Of a stretch of DNA of 64,000 nt, positions 56,208-64,000 are shown one piece after another; position 1 is the first letter of the stretch; the number at the start of each line of letters is the position of its first letter. The DNA lies in NCBI GenBank assembly GCA_018417955.1, contig JACTVC010000001.1, positions 2,232,001-2,296,000 of the forward strand. The letters run 5' to 3'. This stretch comes from Laccaria trichodermophora (Eukaryota; Basidiomycota; Agaricomycetes; Agaricales; Hydnangiaceae). Position numbers and translations under genes: made by a program. The notes beneath the pieces are model-generated. The model did no database searches. It saw only the letters and a list, made by a program, of their open reading frames with translations, and was not told the origin of the DNA.

Positions 56208-57735
56208 TCAACTTGGCAAGCAACTGACTTGGAGTCCATTGAGAATTTCTATGTCATATTCCTCTCCTTTGATGAATTCTCCTGTGCCGTAGCTCTTGAC
56301 ACGGGCGGACTCCCATCTATGAATTGTCAGATGCAGCTACAGAAAACCAAAGGATATAACATACTCATCGGTTGTAGGTGGTTTTCCTTCGAAGATCTGA
56401 TGGCCTTCCTTTTGTACTTTCTCTGAATCGAAAAGCTCTAATGACACGCCAGGAAGAAAGTGCGCAAAGTGGAAAACGCCGAGGCGACGAAAATGAACTT
56501 GGTCTTTTGGTGGTCGAACGACTAAAAAATAAATGGACAGTCAATAATACCGCTGAGGAAAAATAAACTAAATACCGCGATGCATCGTTCCTTTCAAAAT
56601 TCCACCGCTCATAAAGGAGAGCTGGTCACCTATGTTGATAACATATGCGCCCTCTCTGTGTTTGACGTATCGCCAGACGTTATCCGGCATCAGAACTTGG
56701 AGAGCGGTGACTGGTTGAGAGACGAGGCAGCTAATGCTGTTGAAGTCAGTGTGTCCATTCAACATGACGCCGTTGGTCTTCTTCGCTTCCTCCGATGTAA
56801 GAGGGTCATAAATCATATATCTAAGCACCTAGAAACACAATTATTAGGAAATGAATGGATGGGAGGTAGAATGAGAACCATACATCGGCACCAGGTTTTC
56901 CTTGATGGGTTTCATGGAGGTCCCAGAGGTGACCTTCCTTGAGCCCCAGTACGCCGTCGATGAGCTGAGTAACTGGCTTGAGGACCTTTTCACGGGTTTC
57001 CTATGTCCCAATCAATACGAACTCCCCCTTGAAAGCGCATTGAGACCTACAGCTAAGAAACCTTTGATTTCGGGCATGTGGGGTTGGAGAGCTTTAGGGT
57101 GGCGGGTAACGGGATCGAGCCTGATGAAAGTTATAAGGCGGGAAAATAAGAGATAAGGATGGATACCGACTCGGTCGCGTAGAAATTGTAATGCTCTATC
57201 CTGTCGCGGATGCCATTTGTGATCTCCCAATAGTTCTGGAGCTGTTTGAAAATCAGATGAGATGAAGGACGTCGAAGAATAATGGAAGTAGTAGGTAAAC
57301 GAACCTTATAACCGATGAAAGACCCCTTCTCCTTGATCGGGGCAACATGTTGTTCTTTCTCCTCCCTTGAGACTGCATCGAACGCAAGCTGGCCTATCGA
57401 AAATTGCCGAATGAGCTAGAGAGATGTCAATGAGATGAGTTGCGTTCAAAACAATTTCGACAACAAGTTACCGTTTCGGGAGCAATATCGTGACCAATCA
57501 CGTAAAAGAAACCGTCGCGTTGAAGGGCCGTCGCGACTGTCTTGATCAATTCCTCCTTCTCCGTCGCCAACTTTGACAAGTCAATCGTCAAAATGTCCGC
57601 CCATTCGAGGTTTTCGGCTGTTACAGGAGGCGCCTCCCACACAGGAACGTCAGGGACGGATGCGGTAGCGTTCAAGCTGAGCTTTTCAAACGCTGAGGAG
57701 GACTCGGCGACGGCAACAATGGTGGTAGAAGACAT
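56208..57735 (-). CDS. 2-oxoglutarate/Fe(II) dioxygenase, isopenicillin-N-synthase-like
   Basis: Eight exons (minus strand): 57735-57472, 57415-57305, 57241-57171, 57120-57051, 57000-56884, 56828-56576, 56521-56365 and 56316-56208. Total 1152 nt, 383 aa. The N-terminal DIOX_N part has DILTIDLSKLATEKEE and LQRDGFFYVIGHDIAPET. The double-stranded beta-helix carries the iron ligands His237 and Asp239 in NGHTDFNSIS and His294 in GTMHR. The Arg that would bind 2-oxoglutarate is probably in FRRLGVFHF, without the usual R-x-S. Fungal relatives act in secondary metabolism or modify unknown small molecules; no biosynthetic cluster is present here. It is transcribed away from DUR3 across a 446-bp spacer. 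Confidence 0.88.
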
Positions 57736-58181
57736 GGTAGACTATGTGTAAGTTGCTTTTCGAATTCATTATCTATGTACTTTTAAGCTTTTGCGACTGA
57801 TCCGTAGTACAGCACGAGCTATCCTGATGTATGGCGTGTATTTTCGCCAAAGGTGCAGGGGATCACGCAATGGACAAGTTTCGCCACCGTTGCTCCTTTA
57901 CCAACATCGGTCCTTCCTCCGATGACTGCCTAATAAGTAAGTCGAAAATGAAATTAACGCTGTTCAACGCTCAAATTCAGACAAAAGGCTTGGGCACGAA
58001 CGGCAAAACGTTTATCAAACCCTAGATTCTGAAATATTGCTGGTGCAATGCGTGATTGGGAGCGATATTTTCGTGCTTATTCTGTGCTCACCAAACGATA
58101 CTCGTGCATCTTCAATTCTTGATAAGAAGAGAGCTTAGGTACTGCCTTATGGACTCCAATTTTCCGCTCTAAGGCCTACAC
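57736..58181. promoter_or_regulatory. Divergent promoter with GATA-type sites
   Basis: This 446-bp spacer separates the ATGs of the dioxygenase (-) and DUR3 (+). It contains three HGATAR motifs: TTATCT at 57769-57774 (complement AGATAA), TTATCA at 58012-58017 (complement TGATAA) and TGATAA at 58120-58125, plus other GATA cores near 58064 and 58097. GATA factors of the AreA/Gln3 type switch on urea transporters in fungi when preferred nitrogen is scarce, so nitrogen control of DUR3 is a reasonable inference. Confidence 0.5.
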
Positions 58182-60807
58182 ATGTCTCCTACTCCCCCAC
58201 TCCCTCAAGGTGCTGGCTATGCCGTCATACTTGGTCTCGGGTTATTCTTTGCGCTGTTGATGAACATCATCACATGGATACAACAGAAATTTTCTGACTT
58301 TTCGCCTAATTCGGCCTCTGAGTTTTCGGCTGCAAGCCGATCGCTCAAGACCGGTCTGGTCGTCGCTGGTATCATCAGTTCATGTGCGTAGTTCTTGGTC
58401 ACATATCCTGCCTCTCATCTCACGAACCACCTCAAGGGACATGGAGTTTGACCCTTCTCCAAAGCGCGACTCAATCGTACTCTATGGGAATATCAGGAGG
58501 GTATTGGTACGCAATCGGAGGCACCCTCCAAATTGCCCTTTTCTCCGTCATTGCCAGCAAGGTCAAGATGAACGCTAATAGGGCGACAACCTTTCCTGAA
58601 GTGAGTCATGAGACCCTGTTTCCCCATTCAGAAACTTTCTAAATAAGTCAATTCAGGTTGCGTACATTCGTTTTGGTACCGCAGGCCACCTTGCTTTTCT
58701 ATGGTGTGGGCTTGTCTGCAATGCCATCGTATCGGCTTGCATTCTCCTTGGTAGTGGCACTGTCGTGACGGCGCTGACTGGAATGAATGCGTATGCCGCG
58801 TTATTCTTGATTCCCGTTGGAGTAGCTATTTACGTCGCTACTGGGTAAGTAGCGCCGATTTCTTCTTTATCAATTGACTCACTCTTTCCACAGGGGTCTG
58901 CGAGCAACGTTTATCTGCGATGCGACACATACATTTGTGCTACTGCTCATCCTTATCTGTTTTTCCTTTATGTAAGTGACTGCTATATCTTTTTCGAAGC
59001 TCTTGCTCATCACCATGAATCATTAGTATCATGACTGGGGACAACGCCATTGGTAGCCCCACAAGGTTGCACGAGCTTCTTGTGACGGCATCTGAGTTGT
59101 GGCCTGTCGAGGGGAACTACCACGGCTCTTATCTTACGTTTCGATCGCGGTCTGGTGCCATTTTTGCGGTTCAAGTAAGTGTCATGATGATGTGACGTAG
59201 ATCAGTGCATTCATGAACTCTACCCCACAGTCCATCATCACAGGTACGAGTAGATGTAGGGTGTTTTCTGGATTAGTGCTGACCTGTGTTGTTTAGGTTT
59301 TGGCCTCGTTACCTGCGATCAAGGTGCGTAAAGCGGCTCCGCATGATGTCATCGCGCTAAATCAGCATTCTAGGGTACTGGTCAAGGGCTATTGCCTCCA
59401 ACCCGTCAACAACAGCAAAGGCCTACTTCCTTGGAGGATTTGCATGGTTTTCAATCCCTTTTACATGCGGTACTGCGCTCGGTCTGACGGCCCGCGCCCT
59501 CGGCTCTATTCCCGGCTTCCCCGTTCTGTCAAGCTCTGATATTGGTTCAGGCTTGGCTGCTGTTGAGGCAGTCAGCTTCCTTCTTGGAAAGGCAGGATCC
59601 GTCCTGATGCTTCTACTCGTTTTCCTGAGCGTTATCTCAGTAAGCTCTCGAACTTCTACACCATTTTTTCCCTGATCAAACACTTTCCCAGGCTCTCAGC
59701 GCCGAGCTCATTGCGACATCAACTCTCCTTTCTTATGACGTTTATCGACATTACTTCAAGCCGAACGCTACGAGTAAGGAGGTCGTCACTGCCTCACGAT
59801 ACTTCATCATATTTTGGTCCGTGTTTTCTGGAGCTTTGGCCTCTATTTTCCATGCTGTGGGCATTGTGAGTTCAGTTCGGTTCTATATACGAGTTTTGTT
59901 ACTCACGTTGCGATATAGAACCTTGGCTGGATCTTCTATTTCCTTGGAGTGTCAACAGCATCTGGCGTTTTCCCGATCGCCTTAACTTTTCTGTACGTGT
60001 GCGGAAATTTGAATACTTCAGGCTGTGCTCACATCGTGGCAGATGGAAAGACCTCAGCGCAGCAGGTGCCGTCGCAGGATCTATCGGCGGCATGATCATA
60101 GCGCTCATCACTTGGCTCGCTACCGCAAAAGGCCTCATGGGGTCTATCACTGTTGACACGCTCAGTGATCAGTGGGTTTCATTCGCCGGAAACGCTGCGG
60201 CTATTATCTCTGGTGGTATCCTATCTATTGGGTTATCGCTTTGGCGTCCCGCAAACTTTGATTGGGAGAAGACACGAAGTATGACTATTGTCGAGGAGGA
60301 AGATCTATCAGCTACTTCGAGCAGAACAAGCGTTCAATCGGAAAAAGTGAAAGCGAAGGATGACGTCCAGAGTATTCACTCCATTGAAGAACGGGGACTC
60401 GTTTCTGGCGCTGAAATCGACGGCCTGGATTTGGCGGCACTGAATAGGACTTTCAAAAAATACAGCGTTATCTTTACCGTTGTAGCAGTGATTATCACTT
60501 TCGTAAATCATCTTTCCTTCTTAATCTATGATTCCACACTAACATTTTTATTTAGGTTATACCTGTGCCTCTGGGCGCTGCACCGTACATCTTCTCACCA
60601 AAATTCTTCACGTTTGTGATCGCTGTCATGTTTGTGAGTCGAACCCACCTCCGTTCGTCTGCATCGATGATAGAGCTCATGATATTTTAGATCTGGCTTT
60701 TCTTTGCGTTCTTCCTTGTAGTCATCCTGCCCCTCATAGAATCCCGCCATGCGTTGAAAAGAATCACCCTTGCTGTACTTGGAGTACGCTCATCTCAATC
60801 TACATAA
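58182..60807 (+). CDS. DUR3: Urea/H+ symporter, DUR3 type
   Basis: Thirteen exons: 58182-58383, 58437-58600, 58657-58844, 58894-58971, 59027-59174, 59231-59243, 59297-59323, 59374-59639, 59692-59865, 59919-59992, 60043-60502, 60556-60633 and 60691-60807. Total 1989 nt, 662 aa. It is a sodium:solute-symporter-family membrane protein with about 15 hydrophobic spans. Family blocks include LPQGAGYAVILGLGLFFAL, SSWTWSLTLLQSATQSYSMG, SGGYWYAIGG, FGLVTCDQGYWSRAIAS and LGWIFYFLGVSTASGVFPIA. A charged loop of about 80 residues lies before the last spans. DUR3 proteins take up urea with protons at the plasma membrane under nitrogen limitation. Exons 6 and 7 are only 13 and 27 nt. Confidence 0.95.
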
Positions 60808-62772
60808 CTTTTTAGATGTTCCTCTTTCTCTCTACACGACTTTATGCCCTTGACGACCCGTGGTTACCGTAATATCCTGTATTAGTGCGATGCCACCTTA
60901 CAAATTGAAGTTGTAACTGCCGCCACTTTATCAAGTCTTTGTTTAGTGACCGCCTTTTCGACAAACATCATCAAAGCCATGCACAACTACTCAACAGCCT
61001 TACCTACTCGAGAAAATTTGTCCCCCAGATAGTACGCACTAGTATCACAATGTTGGTGAGCGTTTCATCTTTTTGGTTCATCTTGCGCGTTGATCGTGAC
61101 GCGCTTCAACATCCATCGAGCTTCGATCACACTTTTCCAAGTTATGCCAGTGGCTTGGCTAACACCGTTGAATTGATTTTCTCATGCTGGAAAAACTTTG
61201 AAAGCTATCACCCTGCGAGTCTGACAACACTTCGTGGATCCAAACTGGAATCCTGCTGTTAACTGCTTCGTTGGTCGCCTAAACGTTGATTCTACACTAG
61301 CGCCCGATTTTACTATTTCCCAGCGCTAGTTTACCCTCACACCCTGACTCGTTTGTGATCCCACCACAAAGGTTGAGGTCCGCTAGGAAAGGCTTATCCC
61401 ACAACCCTTGAACCTATATATTTCTATTTATTGGAAAAGGCTGTGGGCTTTTACTTACTGCGGAACTCTGGGCGTTTTCCTTTCCCGACAACTTGGTGAA
61501 ATCGATGCACGTCGCCGCGCACGCAACTTCTTTTGGGGCATACGGGTCTTTTTGCCACTCTGGTTCCTCGTATATCAAATAAAGTGGTATGTGTACACGT
61601 AGTGATCTGGCAGGCGTTGTTCTTCTGGCGCTCTACCACCTTTGACCTGCTTTATAGCATTGCTATATGAGAATCACATCAAGCCCCTTATGCGCAATCG
61701 AATTCGATAGAAAAATTTCAGGGAAAGCTACAAGCCTATTTTGCTCCGGCTCCGACTGTGGGTCGTGGTACTATGACTCAACCACTTATCTTTTGAGTCC
61801 ATCCGATATATTCCCTTGATCATGGCCCATCTTAAGTGTCTTCCTCAGTGTCTGTAGCGATGGCGCGTCTGTGGTCGCACACACGAGGCAGCATGACTCC
61901 ATCGACGGTACCGAGGAGTCCGCAACAGGAGCTGTTGAGCGATCGCCTTGTGCTCGATCAGACAAACGATGAGAAGAAACTGCCTAATATCAACCGTGTA
62001 TGACTCGATAGGTGGCTCTGGAGACGCGTCACGGTCAGCCGATTTCGCGCCTTGTATATTTGGTACAAATCTCACCAACCTTTTTGGGAGAACAATGGTT
62101 TTGATCGCGACCAGGCGAGCGTCCTTTGATCATGAGGCGGCTACAACTCGGGACGCCTGCGAATTTCGACCGACTTGTTGTATTTGTGATATGCTTGATA
62201 TTTATGCGTTTCCAAGATACTCTTTTTGTACAGCCGATTCCGCCCTGGTTCTTGGCCTTGCTGTTACAAGGATATTGTATCATGGACCCCTGTCAAACTC
62301 TCATGGATATATCACAACGTTTTTTACAGCTATTTATCCCTGAAATCGCGATCTCAAATTATTCATTTGGTGTTGGCCTTGAAGTCGATCTCATTCACAA
62401 TTAGGTAGTTGGCATTGCCTGTCAATATGGTAGAGTTGGGTACTTGATACAGGGGATTTATAAAAATATGTAAACCATCATAGTAAGATACAAAAGAAGC
62501 AAGCAATGAAGTAGTATACAGCCAAGAAAGCATAGGTCCGATATATATCCCCAACCTTATCTAGATGAAATACAGGAAAAAAACAAAAAAAGACATCCTG
62601 GGATTTTTTGAGGTATTGTGTCCTCGAAATGACCACGTCAAATATAAGGGCGCATGAGTTGGGCTGGGGTCAATTACAAGGGTTGTTACAAGAGTTGTAG
62701 AGGGAAGATTGATCGTGTATTAACGTAGGGGGGTTTGAATGTGGCGCCTCTTCTGCGTGGTAAGAAATTTTA
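60808..62772. other. Intergenic, about 2 kb
   Basis: Short overlapping frames (60939-61262, 61948-62343 and others) without motifs or matching intron signals. No repeat or RNA gene was noticed. Confidence 0.45.
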
Positions 62773-63488
62773 TTAGGAAGCGGCCGCAGTGTGGACTGGT
62801 GGGGGAGTTATTGCATGATGAGAAGATCTGGCAGGTGATCTTGGCCAAGTCACAGTGAGCATGCCGTCTTGTAGTCCTGCGGTGACCTCTGACTCCTAAA
62901 GTACGCGTCGTGAGTCAGTCTATCTCAAGAGTGAATAAGCGGGAAAATACCTTGATACCCTCAGGCATTGGAATGGAGCGGTGAAAGGTTCCGTAACGGA
63001 GCTCCTGAACGCACAATATTGATTGTGGGGCAGCAGTGTCAGCATCGCCCTCGCCTCTCGCAATAGCGTCGGCAGCAGAAATGGGGTTTGACGGCAGTGG
63101 CAGGCTCCTGCCAGGTACAGGGTACGTTGCCTGTCTCTTTCCTGTGATGACAAGACTGCCCTCAAGGATACGGAGGGCGATATCGCTTGTCTTCACTCCA
63201 GGAACCTCGAAAATAGCTGTTATATTCGAGGACGACTGGTCGTCGAGGAGATCCATCCTAAAATATATAAAGTCAAGGGGCAACTCCAAACTAAACACAG
63301 AACAATAAATACCTTGGTGTGAATTGTGTGGTAGAATGTGTGGGTGCTACAACGCGCAATTTCCCAGCTTTTATAGCTTGTCTGCACATGTAAACAGCAG
63401 CACGTTCAACCGCTCTATGGAAGGTTGGGTTGCGATTCGCCTCTAGACCATTGCGACGGCTTGTATCCGGAAGAGAAATCGAACTCAT
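62773..63488 (-). CDS. Small heat-shock protein (Hsp20 / alpha-crystallin)
   Basis: Three exons (minus strand): 63488-63313, 63257-62951 and 62895-62773. Total 606 nt, 201 aa. Residues about 59-175 are the alpha-crystallin domain: MDLLDDQSSSNITAIFEVPG, then LEGSLVITGKRQ, ELRYGTFHRSIPMPEGIKES and LQDGMLTVTWP. A loop of about 30 residues (PLPSNPISAADAIARGEGDA) interrupts the domain, a feature common in basidiomycete Hsp20. The last residues include ITPPPV, close to the I-x-I/V tail used for oligomer contacts. These proteins are ATP-independent chaperones that hold unfolding proteins. Confidence 0.9.
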
Positions 63489-63570
63489 TGTTGTAGAGTT
63501 GTAGTCGGTAGGGTATGAAGGGGTATGGAGGTTTCTTTGAGGAACTTGAATCGAGTTCGATCGACTGCTT

Positions 63571-63579
63571 TTATACCAG
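63571..63579 (-). promoter_or_regulatory. TATA box of the Hsp20 gene
   Basis: The minus strand reads TATAAAAGC, about 85 bases before the ATG at 63488. GAA/TTC blocks occur between it and the start (around 63540-63562), but they do not form a clear nGAAnnTTCn heat-shock element. Confidence 0.55.
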
Positions 63580-64000
63580 GCTGCGGCATGTGCCGAATCA
63601 TCGAGAGTCACCGAGACTTTTCTCCAACCAGATTCAAATCTCTTGGTCCCGGTCATCCCAAATTATTGGCGCCGAGGCCCTTATCGACGTAGGAGGCTGT
63701 GCTGAATGAGTCATTGTGGAATGTGTATTTCCAAGGCTTGTGACAAAGCAAACGTCGTCGTTTTGTAAGACAGATTTGTTGAAAGAACGCGTGTGCCAGA
63801 CTACGGATGTGCTAACGGATGCCCTACCGAGGAATGCTGTCCTCCGCAGACTCAACGAGTCCGAGGCGATGACGAAAAGGCAGCCGCATCGGTGTCGGGC
63901 AATTTGTTTGCTCATGCCCGCTAAACCAAACATGCAAAAAGTGGGGTCGGCAAGCTCCGGATGCACGTGACGTTTGTGTTGAGCCTTTCCAAATTTGCAA
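63580..64000. other. End of the window, no gene recognised
   Basis: Upstream flank of the Hsp20 gene. Two overlapping frames (63634-63966 on minus, 63716-63970 on plus) have no motif. Confidence 0.45.

Noticed and set aside
63536..63565. Heat-shock element upstream of the Hsp20 gene
   Set aside because: GAA and TTC blocks are present but not in the required 5-bp alternating spacing, so it is not called.

Overview
The window looks like genomic DNA of a basidiomycete fungus, most likely a mushroom-forming agaricomycete. The evidence is the gene style: many introns of about 45-70 nt with GT..AG ends, a JIP5/WDR55 gene, a SET1 gene and a DUR3 urea transporter in fungal form, plus Ty1/copia and chromodomain Ty3/gypsy retroelements. 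No species is claimed. All calls come from reading the sequence; no database search was run. Exon chains marked as frame-checked sum to a multiple of three and reproduce conserved family motifs across each junction.

Positions 1 to about 19,760 are a nest of transposable elements. The oldest layer is an unclassified retroelement ORF on the minus strand (pieces at 882-1499 and 19041-19759). A copia element (3' end at 1-881) and a chromodomain gypsy element (1505-19035, 5-bp target duplication CCAGT) are both inserted into it. The gypsy element contains a degraded gag and pol (8 in-frame TGA codons and a frameshift). Downstream of pol it has a third, intact zinc-knuckle ORF. A large foldback element (3185-8963) sits at the start codon of that third ORF. 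It is itself interrupted by a hAT-like non-autonomous element (5971-7743, 8-bp duplication AAACTTGG). The 5' LTR of the gypsy element is split by another 3.8-kb element (15034-18843).

From about 19,990 to the end the window is gene-bearing. In order it holds: an RNase III-domain protein (+), a possible unknown transcription unit, JIP5 WD40 protein (+), ALDH7 aldehyde dehydrogenase (+), an unknown multi-exon gene (+), a four-finger CCCH protein (+), tRNA-Asn(GTT) with an intron (+), SET1 histone H3K4 methyltransferase (-), an unknown 330-aa protein (-), an alpha/beta hydrolase (+), a single-pass membrane protein (+), a CACTA-like non-autonomous element, a DUF7587-like protein (+), an APH-kinase remnant (-), a DUF1308 protein (-), a 2OG-Fe(II) dioxygenase (-) sharing a GATA-rich divergent intergenic region with the DUR3 urea transporter (+), and a small heat-shock protein (-).

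The genes do not form an evident biosynthetic cluster; most are conserved single-copy housekeeping types. The best leads for new biology are the third gypsy ORF, the nested foldback structure, and the 390-aa protein whose N-terminal pattern resembles an ADP-ribosyltransferase-like fold.
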